The notes: a model not told the origin generated them from the letters alone. Positions 24,264-34,600 are shown, counted from the first letter of the stretch. The stretch: 64,000 nt of DNA from CBDDCX01 sp965226925 (GCA_965226925.1 CBDDEN010000011.1:868001-932000), one strand, 5' to 3'. Numbers and translations are program-made.

Positions 24264-26087
24264 ATGATGCGTCAGATGAGGGAGAACACGCAGTGGATCA
24301 TGCTGATCACGGCGTTCGCTTTCGTGGGTCTCATGGTGTTCCAGTGGGGCATGGACATCACGGGGAGAAGTGGGCTGTCCGTCGGCGAGATCGGCAGCGT
24401 GAATGGTGTGCCGGTCAGCTATGAGGAGTACAACTTCACGTACAGCCGACTCATGGATCAGATCCAGAACTCGCAAGAGGAACCGATCACCAGCCAACAG
24501 ATCAGCGACCTCGAGGACGCCGCTTGGGACGAGGTGGTCAATCAGGTCCTGATCAGGCAGGAGCTGCAGAGGCGCGGTATCGAGGTGACGGACGACGAAG
24601 TTCGAAGCGCGGCCCGCTTCAGCCCGCCTGCCGAGCTTCGTTCCAGTCCAGCCTTCCAGACCGACGGCGTGTTCGACATTCAGAAGTACCAGGCCTTCCT
24701 CGCGTCGCCCACGATCGACGATCAGGTTCTGCTCCAGCTCGAGGCGTACTACCGGGAAATCATCCCGCGCGGCAAGCTGCTGCGTCAGGTGTCTTCGGAC
24801 GTATACATCACGGACGCCGCGCTCTGGCAGGACTTCAAGGACCGCAACGAGAAGATCTCGATCCGATACGTTCCGCTCAATCCGACGCAACGAATCGCCG
24901 ATGCCGACATGTCCGTGACCGCCGTCGACATCGCGGCCCACTACGACGAGCACCGGGCCGAGTTCGCGATTCTGGCTCAGGCCTCGGTCAAGGCGGTTGT
25001 CCTCGTAAAGGCACCGACACCGGCCGACACCGTCGCTGCCGGGGAGATGGCAGCCGAGCTTCGGCAGGAGATCCGGGACGGCGTCGGGTTCGACGAGATT
25101 CTGGCCAGACCCCGCATCTTTACGGGTTCGGGCGACCTCGGGTGGTTTACCGAGGAGCAGATGGTCCCCGAGTTCTCCGCGGCGGTGTTCAGAACCCCGA
25201 AGGGAGCCATCACCGAACCGGTGAGGACGTCGTTCGGGTACCACCTCATCGACGTGCAGGACAAGGACGCCGACAGCATCCAGGCTCGCCACATTCTGGT
25301 CCCCTTCGAGCGGACGGATGACTCGGAGCTGGCGCTCCTGACCCTCGCTGACTCACTCGAGGGCCTGGGCGAATCCAGGACCCTGGATGAGGCGGCCAGC
25401 ATGCTCGGGCTCCGGACCGAGAACGCCACGCTCAGCCCGGACTTCGCCTTCGTCGTCGGCGCCGGTCAGGTGGGTGAGGGTGCTGACTGGGCTTTCGACG
25501 AGGCCCTTCCGGGTGACGTGAGTCCGGTATTCGAGACCAGGCAGGCCTTCTACATGCTCGAGCTGATCGAAACGCGCGACGCGGGCTTCATCTCGCTCCA
25601 GGACGCCACGGCCTCCATCGAACAGGAGGTCAGGAACCGCAAGAAGATGGAGATGGCCAAGGCCGAGGGTGAAGGAATCGTCGCCGAGATTCGCGGTGGA
25701 ACCACCCTGGACGTCGCCGCGGAGAGTCGTGGCCTCGAGATCCGAGACGCGGGTCCCTACGCACGGATGGACTTCGTGCCGGGCCTCGGCCGCCTGAATG
25801 CCGCGGTGGGTGCCGGATTCGGCCTTTACCAGGGGCAGGTCAGCAACGTGGTGGAGGCCAACAACAACGCGTTCATTCTGGAACTCGTCGACTACATGGC
25901 CGCCGACACCACGGTCTTCGAGGAAGGGCGCTTGGTGCAACGCTCGCAGATGGTCGCCTCCGTGCAGCAAACCCGGCTTCAGGAGTGGCTCAAGGGCTTG
26001 CGGGATGCCGCCCGCATCATCGACCGTCGCGACGAAGTGCTGAACGTCGATCCTGCCGATCAGCCACTCATTCCGCCAATCTTTTAG
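24264..26087 (+). CDS. PpiD/SurA-like peptidyl-prolyl isomerase, membrane anchored
   Basis: 607 residues from the ATG at 24264, with GAGGAG about 10 nt upstream; an earlier TTG is less likely. A single N-terminal helix (WIMLITAFAFVGLMVFQWGM) anchors a periplasmic chaperone. A SurA-type N-domain follows (VGEIGSVNGVPVSYEEYN, about 35-150). Next come PPIC rotamase-type modules, including GSGDLGWFTEEQMVPEFSAA and VRTSFGYHLIDVQDKDAD, then ARHILVPFE opening the second. This is the architecture of PpiD, which helps outer-membrane proteins leave the Sec channel. The TAG stop is also the first bases of a repeat copy. Confidence 0.88.
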   Translation: MMRQMRENTQWIMLITAFAFVGLMVFQWGMDITGRSGLSVGEIGSVNGVPVSYEEYNFTYSRLMDQIQNSQEEPITSQQISDLEDAAWDEVVNQVLIRQELQRRGIEVTDDEVRSAARFSPPAELRSSPAFQTDGVFDIQKYQAFLASPTIDDQVLLQLEAYYREIIPRGKLLRQVSSDVYITDAALWQDFKDRNEKISIRYVPLNPTQRIADADMSVTAVDIAAHYDEHRAEFAILAQASVKAVVLVKAPTPADTVAAGEMAAELRQEIRDGVGFDEILARPRIFTGSGDLGWFTEEQMVPEFSAAVFRTPKGAITEPVRTSFGYHLIDVQDKDADSIQARHILVPFERTDDSELALLTLADSLEGLGESRTLDEAASMLGLRTENATLSPDFAFVVGAGQVGEGADWAFDEALPGDVSPVFETRQAFYMLELIETRDAGFISLQDATASIEQEVRNRKKMEMAKAEGEGIVAEIRGGTTLDVAAESRGLEIRDAGPYARMDFVPGLGRLNAAVGAGFGLYQGQVSNVVEANNNAFILELVDYMAADTTVFEEGRLVQRSQMVASVQQTRLQEWLKGLRDAARIIDRRDEVLNVDPADQPLIPPIF

Positions 26088-26177
26088 AAGGCTGTCGAAG
26101 GAATACAGCGGGTCGCGTTAGGAGCGCCGCGGGTCCAGCGCGTAGGGCGGCGCGACGACGCGACGCTGTAGTATCGG
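26087..26177 (+). repeat. Dispersed repeat, copy A (left part only)
   Basis: Begins GAAGGCTG, core TCGAAGG, AATACAG and continues GCGGGTCGCGTTAGGAGCGC, matching the left 90 or so bases of copies B, C and D with a few changes and one inserted G. Similarity ends at TATCGG (26177), where a terminator hairpin begins, so the right end is missing. The ppiD stop codon TAG (26085-26087) uses the first bases of the element. Confidence 0.85.
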
Positions 26178-26182
26178 AGAAA

Positions 26183-26219
26183 AGCGGCGGCCGGAGCCTC
26201 AGGGGCTCCGGCCGCCGCT
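26183..26219. terminator. Strong bidirectional terminator between ppiD and tatA
   Basis: A perfect 16-bp stem: the left arm begins AGCGGCGGCCGG (26183-26198), a 5-nt loop TCAGG follows, and the right arm ends GGCCGCCGCT (26204-26219). It is preceded by AGAAAA and followed by CTCTTT, giving T-rich tails on both strands. It lies between the convergent ppiD and tatA genes and can serve both. Confidence 0.85.
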
Positions 26220-26256
26220 CTCTTTCGTGGAGGTCCCGCCCGCGAGAATCCGGCCG

Positions 26257-26538
26257 CTATGCGTCCGAATTCTCGTATTGATCCGCGTCGGGCGACGTGG
26301 TCAGCGTCCGGGGCCCCTCTTCCTCGTCATCCGAAGGCGACGACTCCGACGTGACCGACTCGCGAGGTGCAGGCGGGGCCTGGACTTCGCGTTCGATTTC
26401 TCGAATGGAGCCCTTGAACTCCCGAATGCCCTTCCCCAGGGAGGATCCGATCTCCGGAAGCCGCTTGGCGCCGAAGAGGAGGAGGACGACCAAAAAGATG
26501 AGGAGCATCTCCCACATTCCGAGTCCGCCGAGTCCCAT
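26257..26538 (-). CDS. tatA: Sec-independent translocase subunit TatA/TatE
   Basis: 93 residues, opening MGLGGLGMWEMLLIFLVVLL, then FGAKRLPEIGSSLGKGIREF: one short N-terminal helix, the FGxxRLPEIG hinge and an amphipathic helix, all typical of TatA. The tail is acidic and unstructured. TatA forms the protein-conducting part of the twin-arginine system. tatC is at 34.7 kb and not adjacent. GGAGGTACATC precedes the ATG at 26538. Confidence 0.95.
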   Translation of the reverse strand: MGLGGLGMWEMLLIFLVVLLLFGAKRLPEIGSSLGKGIREFKGSIREIEREVQAPPAPRESVTSESSPSDDEEEGPRTLTTSPDADQYENSDA

Positions 26539-26574
26539 GATGTACCTCCTTAGATGTCCGTCTGGAGCATCGTC

Positions 26575-26853
26575 TCAGATCCAGGATCGAACGATAAATG
26601 CCACGATCGAGATACCGACCAACGTCAACACGTTCAGGCTCAATGTTAGGGGCCCGATCGCGAACGCAACAGCCACAAGGTCGATGGACAAGGGCCCGAT
26701 GGACGCTTCTACCGCGGTGGTCAGAAACGACTTGGCCGCACTCTCGGGAAGGAACAACTCCGACAGTTGCGTGAGGAGTCCTCCGAGCAGCAACCCGAGC
26801 ACCTGAGTCCAAGCCAAGCGCTTGATGTTCCGCCGATACGTATCAACTAACAT
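26575..26853 (-). CDS. Small membrane protein, resembles DUF4321
   Basis: 92 residues with two or three hydrophobic segments (VLGLLLGGLLTQLSELFLP; GPLTLSLNVLTLVGISIVAF) and a basic N-terminus (YRRNIKRLAW). The pattern of a Gly-rich first helix and a C-terminal VRSWI resembles the small DUF4321 family of unknown function; I am not certain of that match. It lies 36 bp upstream of tatA in the same direction, with repeat copy B about 70 bp upstream. Confidence 0.7.
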   Translation of the reverse strand: MLVDTYRRNIKRLAWTQVLGLLLGGLLTQLSELFLPESAAKSFLTTAVEASIGPLSIDLVAVAFAIGPLTLSLNVLTLVGISIVAFIVRSWI

Positions 26854-26924
26854 ACGGTCCGCCGGTGCGTCTGGTTCCCATTCCCCTGCGGATCACGGAT
26901 CGTCAGAGTTCGGCTCCGACCCTA

Positions 26925-27192
26925 GAAGGCTGTTGAGAAATACAGCGGGTCGCGTTAGGAGCGCCGAGGGTCCAGCGCGTAGGCGGCGCGACGACGCGAT
27001 GCTGTAGTATCGGGGAGGAGCACCAACACCGGCGATGGGCCCTCGCCGCCCTAACCCGTAGGGCACAGGGGGGTTGCGGCCTCATAGGTTGTCTCTCCTC
27101 CTCGCCGTAGCCATGCTACGACTCGTCGTCGTTCCTAGTCTGAGTCTCGCAAGACCCCTGTGCGCGACCCACTGTATTTCTCAACAGCCTTC
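26925..27192 (+). repeat. Dispersed repeat, copy B (full length)
   Basis: 268 bp. Left end GAAGGCTG, core TTGAGA, AATACAG; right end the exact reverse complement (CTGTATT, TCTCAA, CAGCCTTC). The body is about 98% identical to copy D by eye. It contains an internal inverted pair GCACAGGGG/CCCCTGTGC and a small hairpin GTAGC-CAT-GCTAC. Its right edge meets the TAG stop of the polyprenyl synthase gene, which reads TAGAAGGC on the minus strand. It fills most of the 338-bp gap between that gene and the small membrane protein. Confidence 0.9.
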
Positions 27193-28220
27193 TACCGATC
27201 GCGGCCGACGGCGTACGCGACCGCGCCGCGAAGCGACTCGACGGCCAGTTCGTCCGGAAGGTCATGGAGCTCCTCTTCCGCACGCTCGGCGTAGAGATCC
27301 GCCTGATCCCGCGCATACGAGATGCCCCCCCGATCGTCGACGATGTCGATGATGCGCTGAATGTCGTCGTCGGAAGCCTCCACCAGTGTGAAGAACTCGC
27401 GAATCTCCGTCATCTCAGCGGTCGAGACGTTGGCGAGGGCGCCCACCAGAGGCAGCGTGACCTTCCGCTCCCTCAGATCGTGTCCGGCGGGCTTGCCGAT
27501 GACCGCCTCGGAGGCGGTGTAGTCCAGCAGGTCGTCTGCGATCTGGAACGCCATCCCGAGATCGTGTCCGAAACGGGCCAGAGGCTCACGATACTCACGG
27601 GCCCCGTCCAACGCTCCCATCTCACATGCGGCCGACATGAGCGAGGCTGTCTTGGCGGCGATGAGCCGGTAGTAGTCATCCTCGGTGAAGCCCAGCGCGT
27701 CGTACGACGTCAACTGACGCATTTCTCCGACGCTCATCTCGTTGGCGGCACCGGCGAGTACGGCCAGGGACTCGAGCTTGCCGAGGCGAGTGAGTTCGGT
27801 GATGGAGCGACTGTAGAGGTAGTCGCCCATGATGATCGCGATCTGGTGGGTCCAGAGGGCGTTGACCGTCGGGAGGCCTCGCCGAAGGACGCTGTGGTCC
27901 ACGGCGTCGTCGTGTACGAGGGTGGCAAGGTGAACCAACTCCACCACCGCAGCCGACGTGACGGCATCGTTCGAGCGTGCGCCCCCGACCTCGTTGGCCA
28001 GCAAGAGTAGCGTCGGGCGGAAAAGCTTGCCCCGCATCAACAGGAGGTACTCGTTCACCTCCTCGATCATGTCGAAGTCTGAAACGATGATCCGCCTCAG
28101 CTCGTCCTGCACCGACTCGAGACGATCGCCCACGAGGGACTGCATCGCGGACAGGCCAGGGGGGGCGCCTCTCAGTAGCGAGCTCGCAGCCGCCTCCATC
28201 AGCACGGGGCCAGGTTGCAC
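27192..28220 (-). CDS. Polyprenyl (isoprenyl) diphosphate synthase
   Basis: 342 residues if the GTG at 28220 is used; ATGs at 28199 and 28145 are also possible and no ribosome site decides. Both aspartate-rich motifs are present: LVHDDAVDHSVLRRG (about 104-118) and FQIADDLLDYTAS (about 232-244), with MRGKLFRPTLLLLA near the N-terminus. Such enzymes condense isopentenyl diphosphate with an allylic diphosphate. The length is that of long-chain (octaprenyl-like) synthases that supply quinone side chains, but chain length cannot be read here. Its stop codon is the edge of repeat copy B. Confidence 0.9.
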   Translation of the reverse strand: MQPGPVLMEAAASSLLRGAPPGLSAMQSLVGDRLESVQDELRRIIVSDFDMIEEVNEYLLLMRGKLFRPTLLLLANEVGGARSNDAVTSAAVVELVHLATLVHDDAVDHSVLRRGLPTVNALWTHQIAIIMGDYLYSRSITELTRLGKLESLAVLAGAANEMSVGEMRQLTSYDALGFTEDDYYRLIAAKTASLMSAACEMGALDGAREYREPLARFGHDLGMAFQIADDLLDYTASEAVIGKPAGHDLRERKVTLPLVGALANVSTAEMTEIREFFTLVEASDDDIQRIIDIVDDRGGISYARDQADLYAERAEEELHDLPDELAVESLRGAVAYAVGRDR

Positions 28221-28247
28221 TGTAGCATCGATCCGAACTCGCTGGTT

Positions 28248-28264
28248 TAGACGGCAGCCGTCTA
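28248..28264 (-). terminator. Weak hairpin at the 3' end of the TPR gene
   Basis: TAGACGG and CCGTCTA form a 7-bp stem with a 3-nt loop that overlaps the TAG stop of the TPR gene (28264-28262). There is no T-run after it on the minus strand, so termination is doubtful. Confidence 0.25.
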
Positions 28265-30151
28265 CCCTCGGAGTGCTCGCAAGCGTTCCGTGACGTCCGC
28301 GAAGTTGATATCCAGGGAGAATACCCTGTCGTAAAACTCTACCGCCTGCTCCTTGTTCCCAACAGTCTCGTGGGCCATGGCCAGATAGTAGTAGATGCCC
28401 ATGAGTTCGTCTTCGACCTCGAACGGCGCGTCCAGAGCGCGGGTGAGAGATCTCAGAGCGGCCTCCGGCTCATTTTTTCCCAGGAAGGTCTGTCCGAGAA
28501 GCTCATACGTGGGCAGGTGGTCGGCAGACGCCCGCAGGGCCTGCTGGTACTCGGCAATCGCCTCGTCCAGAAGACCCATCTCGCGGAAGGCAGTGCCCAG
28601 ATCATGGTGTGCGGTCGCGTCATCGGCGCCGATGTTCTCCGACACCTTCTCGCGAAACTGCGAGAGCATCTTCTGGAAGTCCGCCGACTCGTCTCCGGTG
28701 GGCTCCTCGTAGGCCACCACGAAGCGTGTGGTCTTCTCTGCTTCGTCGCCGAGAAGCATGGAGCCCAGGTCCACGTAGGACTCCGCCGACGATACCTCTT
28801 GGGCCGTCCCGGCCGCCGTCTCGCCGGCGAGTTGGCCCAAGCCCGCCTTGGCGCGCTCATTCGCCGGATCCGCCGTCAAGGCTTGCTCGAACACGGCCTT
28901 GGCACGTTGGTCCTGCCCGGCACGCTGCAGGCACTCAGCGAGACCCGCGTATGCCTCCGCGAGGGCACTCGAGTCGTTGGAGCGGAAGGCGTATTCGACC
29001 ATGCGTTGATGGTGGGGCTGTTCGTCCGGCTCGGCCTCTACAACGGTTGAAAGGGCTTCGATGGCCCCCAGGAAGTCTCCTTTTGCGGCCAGAGCCCCAT
29101 GCTCGGAGGCAGCCTCCTCGGCCGGGGCGTCGGCCAGCGACTCTTCCATGGCCGCCTCGACGGCCTCTCCCGCGTCCGACTCCTCGAATGAGGCCTCGAC
29201 CTCCACGAGTGCTTCGTCGATCCTGGGCAGCTCCTTCGCATCATCCTCGTCGTCGGAGAAGGACATGAGCGGTAGTTCGGTGAGCGAATCCGCGATCTCA
29301 TCGTCCTCGGCGTCCTCGCCCAGAGACAGGCCGCCAACAGCCACCGGAATCTCCTCGACGGCCCCCTCGTCGCTCTCCGCCTCATCCCCGAGATCGAAGC
29401 CACCGAAGTCGGCCTCGATCTCGGCCGGCGCCCCCACCTCAGCGGTAGCCGGCTCATCGAAGTCCATCACCGCGAAGCCTCTGTCAGCCTCGACACCGCC
29501 GACGGCGGGTCCGGACACGCCCGCCATGGGTGCGGGACCCAGCGTGGCGTTGGGATCGATCTCCAGAATCTGGGCCTCGACCGCGGCGGCCTCGTCCACG
29601 AGTCCCTTCCTCATCATGATGTGACGCGCGTCGGATAGTTGGAGGACGGCCTCCACCCTGCGCTCATGTTGCGCCAGCTGGGGCCCGAGGAGCAACCTGA
29701 TCTCGTGGTCGTCGGGTGCCAGATCGACGAACTCGATGAGGGCCCTGAACGCCTCTTCGGTGTCGCCCGCTGCCTGGACGCGCTCGGCGTACGTCACGAA
29801 GCTGGATCGAGCGTCGGTGATGAACCCCTGCGCGGCCCTGATCTGACCCATCTTGAGGTGAATCGAGTACCGATCCGGTAGGTTGCGCATCACCTTCTTG
29901 CAGACGGCGATGGCGTTGTTCGGCAACTCGGCCTCGACGTAGTAGTCGACCGCTTTCTCGTAGAAGCTCACGGCCTGGGCGGAAGCGCCCGTGCGAGTCG
30001 CAAGATCCCCCGCCCGGTTGAAGAGGCCGATGTCAGGCGCGTCCTGATCGGACAGCCGATCCATGGCCTTGATGTACAGGTCCAGTGCCTTCTGCCACTG
30101 TTCGTTCTGCTCATGGCGCCGGGCCTGCTCTTTTAGCGCTTCTACACTCAT
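28262..30151 (-). CDS. Large cytoplasmic TPR protein
   Basis: 629 residues, start ATG at 30151. There is no signal peptide. N-terminal TPR helices (about 1-190: ALDLYIKAMDRLSD, FYEKAVDYYVEAELPNNAIA, YSIHLKMGQIRAAQGF) are followed by an acidic, disordered stretch (about 225-350). A second TPR set covers about 350-460 and 510-629 (HHDLGTAFREMGLLDEAIAE, YLAMAHETVGNKEQAVEFY). A scaffold role is likely, but no partner can be named. About 210 bp upstream (30152-30362) holds no gene; a weak TTCGCA/TGTAAT promoter pair is possible there. Confidence 0.8.
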   Translation of the reverse strand: MSVEALKEQARRHEQNEQWQKALDLYIKAMDRLSDQDAPDIGLFNRAGDLATRTGASAQAVSFYEKAVDYYVEAELPNNAIAVCKKVMRNLPDRYSIHLKMGQIRAAQGFITDARSSFVTYAERVQAAGDTEEAFRALIEFVDLAPDDHEIRLLLGPQLAQHERRVEAVLQLSDARHIMMRKGLVDEAAAVEAQILEIDPNATLGPAPMAGVSGPAVGGVEADRGFAVMDFDEPATAEVGAPAEIEADFGGFDLGDEAESDEGAVEEIPVAVGGLSLGEDAEDDEIADSLTELPLMSFSDDEDDAKELPRIDEALVEVEASFEESDAGEAVEAAMEESLADAPAEEAASEHGALAAKGDFLGAIEALSTVVEAEPDEQPHHQRMVEYAFRSNDSSALAEAYAGLAECLQRAGQDQRAKAVFEQALTADPANERAKAGLGQLAGETAAGTAQEVSSAESYVDLGSMLLGDEAEKTTRFVVAYEEPTGDESADFQKMLSQFREKVSENIGADDATAHHDLGTAFREMGLLDEAIAEYQQALRASADHLPTYELLGQTFLGKNEPEAALRSLTRALDAPFEVEDELMGIYYYLAMAHETVGNKEQAVEFYDRVFSLDINFADVTERLRALRG

Positions 30152-30362
30152 CTACTCACGCTCTAACTCAGGTCTTCCCACTCCCGGACACCTTCACATT
30201 ACAACGCAGCGGGAGTTGAAATGCGAAGCGTGGGAACGAAGAGCACTAATCTGTGCGCAACAGCGCGGAACACAAGGGCTTACACCGCAGGACCCGATGC
30301 GGCGCCCCCGACGACCGAAGCCACCGGGGGCGTCGCGCGAGATCGACCGACAGCGGCGACCG

Positions 30363-31487
30363 TCAGCGACCCACGAGCTGCGGGTTCCCGGCCTGGAGCT
30401 GGTACGCCCAGTCGAAGATCATGATCTCCGCTCCGCTCTGGTCCATGCCCAGCAACGCGACCCGAATGGTACCGTAGTGGGTCTGACCATCGTCGCCCAC
30501 AACGCGCAGCATGTACGAGAGCTCCGGCACCAGGAACACGTCGGCCAGGGTATACCCGGAAGTTGGGGCGACCGTCCAATCCTGACACTGCGCATCGGCC
30601 GCGACACCGCACTTCAGGGCCGTGGTGAACGAACCCTCGGGAAAGACGTCCGAAGCCGGACCGGGCACGAGCCACCAGCCCGCCGCGTCGGTCTCGAGGC
30701 GGAAGTGCCTCGCGGCAGAAGTGCCGCTCACGATCGGATCCTGCTGGTCGGACTCCCTAAACCGGAAGCCGGAGCGAGCCGGATCGTCCGAGAAGGAGAG
30801 CAGGAGTTCCCCGCGGAAGTCCGGCCGGGGCGTGGCGGCGTTCTCGAAACTATCCGCGCTTTCGTGGCCGTAGACGTCCACCGAAGACACTACGTACGCA
30901 GAAGATACGCCGTTCTCGGCCAGCTCATCCAGGAAGCCCTCCGAGTCCGTCTCGCCCAGCATGGTCGGCCCGTCGTCCGTGAGCAGGTAGACCCGGTAGT
31001 GGGCGAAGTCACTGACGGAGCGGGCGTTGTCGCTCCAGCGGATGTAATTGGTGTTGTCCAGCGCTACCACATCCAGCCCCAAAGGCACGGGAGGTGGGGT
31101 GAACGCCGGCACCGCAACGAAGATCACACCATCCGAATCCGTTTCGGCACCCGTATCAGGATCGACCGCCGAAACGAAGTACTCGTATCCGACCGACTCG
31201 ACGATGTTCGTGTCGGTATACTCACAAGCGCCGTCGGCACAGCTGGTCACCTCGGCGATCAACAGATACGACGCGTCGCCCACGCGACGACCGTAGACAC
31301 GGAAGGACTCCCCGTTCCAACCGGCTGCCAAAGACCACCCGAGCGTGATCGCCTGGTCGTAGTACTCGCCATCGAGCGCTTCCGGCGGAGCCGGCAGGTC
31401 GTCGACCGGGATGAACACGGTGTTCTCGTTGTCACAGGCGCCCAGCAGCAGAGCCACACCCACCACCACAAAGAACCGTTTCGGCAT
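30363..31487 (-). CDS. Lipoprotein with fibronectin-III-like domains
   Basis: 374 residues. The signal peptide MPKRFFVVVGVALLLG is followed by the lipobox LLGAC, so the mature N-terminal Cys is lipidated. Two beta-sandwich repeats look like fibronectin type III: SFRVYGRRVGDASYLLIAEV with YEYFVSAVDPDTG, and HYRVYLLTDDGPTMLGET with AYVVSSVDVYGHES. The C-terminal part (about 215-374) is of unknown fold. Probably an outer-membrane or periplasmic protein of unknown role. The 201 bp to lptD hold no gene. Confidence 0.7.
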   Translation of the reverse strand: MPKRFFVVVGVALLLGACDNENTVFIPVDDLPAPPEALDGEYYDQAITLGWSLAAGWNGESFRVYGRRVGDASYLLIAEVTSCADGACEYTDTNIVESVGYEYFVSAVDPDTGAETDSDGVIFVAVPAFTPPPVPLGLDVVALDNTNYIRWSDNARSVSDFAHYRVYLLTDDGPTMLGETDSEGFLDELAENGVSSAYVVSSVDVYGHESADSFENAATPRPDFRGELLLSFSDDPARSGFRFRESDQQDPIVSGTSAARHFRLETDAAGWWLVPGPASDVFPEGSFTTALKCGVAADAQCQDWTVAPTSGYTLADVFLVPELSYMLRVVGDDGQTHYGTIRVALLGMDQSGAEIMIFDWAYQLQAGNPQLVGR

Positions 31488-31688
31488 GATTCATCTACCC
31501 CACGCTGGGTTCCGCGCCGGGTCTCTCGGATCCCGGCGATCCTTTCACCTGCGGGCTACTGCACAACGGATACCAAAACCGGAAACCGCATAAATAAAGA
31601 GGTTTCAGCGACGAGGGCCTCGCAATCGTCCCCTGGAGAGGACAGCGCTGAGACCCGTGCGAAGACGGGGGGCGGTCCACCGCCCGCG

Positions 31689-34600
31689 TCAGTAGCGGTC
31701 CCTGATGTCCTGGCTGCGTTGATCGTAGTCGAACTTCAGGTCACGGTTGTCCGTCAGGGACACCTGGAAGCGGAAGCTCCAGTTCCCCGTGGCCGTCTGA
31801 AGAAAGTCGAAGTTCGCGGTCCAGCGGTGCATGTCGCGGGTGAGCCGGATGCGGTGATCCGTGAAGCTCCGGACGTCGAGGTCGTACGACGTACCCCAGG
31901 TCAGGCTCCATTTCTCCGTCGGTCGCAGTCGGAGGCCCACCTGAAGCAACTGGCTCGCGGGGAGGTTCGGGTCCCGGTTTCTGCGAAGGGAGTAGTTGAA
32001 GGTCGACGACCACGTACCCGCGGCCCCGCGGCTGCGGGGGCGTCCCGCCCTCGGCGAGCTCGACCCCCCCGGAATCACCACCGACTCGTCACCCACCTCC
32101 ACGTCCCCGAGGACGTCCAGAAGGGGATCCAGATCCTCGGGATCGTCACCCAGGGCGGGAATCGTGTCGCCTGCGGCCGTGACCACCGGTTGGGTTCGGC
32201 GGGTACGCTCGGCGGCCCCGGCATCTTCCTCGTCGTCCCCACCTCGGAGTAGGCTTCCAAGGGCCAAAAGCACGCCGGACGTATTGCTCATGGAGAAGCT
32301 GAAGTTGAGCTGTGAGAGGAGGGGCGCGAAGCTCCGCTTCCCCTCGTCGTCTTGGTCGAACAGATCGTGCTCCACGGAAACCGTCATCCCCCGAAGGAAG
32401 TCCGAGCTGATCTGATTCTGAAGCCGTGTCGTGGTGAAGCCCTGGAGGAAATCGTCTTCGTAGCGCGCCCGCACGAAGTCGTAATTCACCACGCTGGTAC
32501 GGAGCGACAGAAGGTTCAGAATCCGCGACGCAGGTAGCCTCTCGGGGCCACCTTCGGCGTCCCGTTCCTGTCTGCGCAGTGCCAACGCCTCGGCCTCCGC
32601 TGCCAACGAGTCGGCCCTGGCCTCCTGCAGCGAGTCGGGGGTGAAAGGGTCGTCCAACAGGTCGAACGGATCCTCGAGGTCCGGCTCGATCTCCTCCTCG
32701 GTCTCGTCGGCAGGGCGCTTCGCCTCGAAGGTTTGGTTCAATCCGAAGCTCAGCAGGTTCTTGGCCTTCGCTTCGCGCGATCCGAAGACCGTTTCCTGTA
32801 GGAGCGAAGGCACGATCTCCGGCGCGTAGGAATAGGTGAACGAGGGAGAGATCTTGTGCCGAATCGCCTCGAACCCGGCGAAGCCGCCGTAGTACCCGTA
32901 GATGTCGCTCTTCAGGCGCGCGCCGAAGGAGATGCGGCGTGGCCCTGCCACGAAGCTGGACGCCTCCGGAATGTCGTCGGACCGCTTCGAGGAGCCGGAG
33001 ATGCTCAGATCGGGGGTCAGCGTCGTGCTACCGATGAGCCGCTGCTGATAGTTGAACGCCATGCTCCAGGTGATGTCGGCGTTGCTCTTGTCCACGAAGC
33101 CGGTCGGCAGGGGGCCCAGGGTATCGCCCGGGAACGCCACCAGTGCGGGCAGGCCCAGCACGCTCGCACCCGAGAAGCTGAGGTTCTGATTCCACGAGAA
33201 GGCGCCGAGGTTGAACGAGCTGCTCACGTTTCCGCTCGTGCTTTCCGAATCGGCCAAGTTGGCCGTAAAGGTGGAGTCGTCCGCTTGCGGTGCCCGGTCC
33301 GTAGTGCTCTTGGAGTACCGCGCGCTGCCGGACCACGTCATGTTGTTGAAGAACTTGGCGCGACTGTCGGGTGCCCGGAACAGCGTGATGGTCTTGAGGG
33401 ACAGGCCGGCGGTGGGCAGCGTCATCTCCACCCGATCGTCACTCAAGAACTGTCGGCGGTTGGCGCTCAATGACAACGATCCCCAGTCGAGTCGTCGGTG
33501 CAACCCTCCCTCGGAGTTGATCGACTGGGTAACCTCCCTGGGATCGAAGGAGTTCTGCCTCACGAACTGCGAACTCGAGGCGTAGCGAGCCGAGACTCGG
33601 AGGGAGGTGCGTTCATCCACCTGCCAGTTCTGCCCGAGGTCGAAGGCCAACTCCCTGCCCCCGTCCACCCTCCAGAAGCGCCGCACGTTCGCCCGCCCGT
33701 CCATGAACCTCTGAGTGTGCCGGTACCGAAACCCTCCCGTCAGCGACGTGAAGTTGTCGCTCCACCAGTCCATGGCGACCGTGGCATCCGCGTAGTCGTT
33801 GATCGCCCAGAAGAACCCGACATTGGACACCCTGCGGGTATGGCCCCGAGACGTTCGTACGATGTCGTTGACGCCCACCCGGATCGGTAGAATGCCGCTC
33901 CTTCTACCCGTCTCGGTGCTCTGGAAGATGAAGGGGAGCCACAGCACGGGAACGTCGGCGAAGTTGAGCGTGACGTTGCGGGCCACCAGCCAGCTCCCTC
34001 CGATGGCCTTGAGCTCCCGGGCCGCGAAGTGATAGTGCGGTACCACCTCTTCACAGGACGTGAAGTTGATGTCGTGCCCGAACACGGTGTCGGGCAGGAT
34101 CGCAGGCAGGTCGCCCGTCATGACCCATGTCGCACCCTGTGTCAGCCTGGTCTGCGCCTTGAAGGCGGATCCACGGCCCTGCCTCAGGTCGTAGATGATG
34201 TTCGCGCTCCGCACCGCCTCTTGGCCGGGCCGCTCGGTAGTGGTCTCACCGGCCGTCCACACCAGGGAGTCGGCCATTGTAATGGTGTCGGCCGCTGTGA
34301 TGGACTCGCGCGCGCGGTTGAGCTTCGCGGGCGATCCCTCGGCGCCGATGAGGATCAGCCGGTTGTCAGAGGCGCCGAAGCGTGCCTCCGATCCCTCGTA
34401 GCGTGCTACGGAGTAGCCCGGAAGCTCGAGCAGCCTGGCCATGAAAGTGTCCGCCGCCGCAGTGGCGGGGGCGCGGGGCGGCTCACGGCCGCTCAGCGAG
34501 TCCCGGAACAGGGTCGAGTCCACGCCGGGCGGCTTGGCGAGCCGTGTCAGGCGATCCAGAATCCGGATTCGGGCGGAGTCGACCGGCTCCTCCACCACCT

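Noticed and set aside
27074..27352. Plus-strand frame in the repeat resembling a signal peptide (MRPHRLSLLLAVAML)
   Set aside because: It starts with TTG without a proper ribosome site and its frame runs into the polyprenyl synthase in copy B; the structural conservation of the repeat explains its similarity between copies.
31652..31686. Hairpins near the lptD stop as a terminator
   Set aside because: The stems are short (5-7 bp) and there is no T-run on the minus strand.
30063..32252. 729-codon plus-strand open frame
   Set aside because: It runs antisense across three minus-strand features (TPR protein end, lipoprotein, lptD end) and has no domain-like composition.
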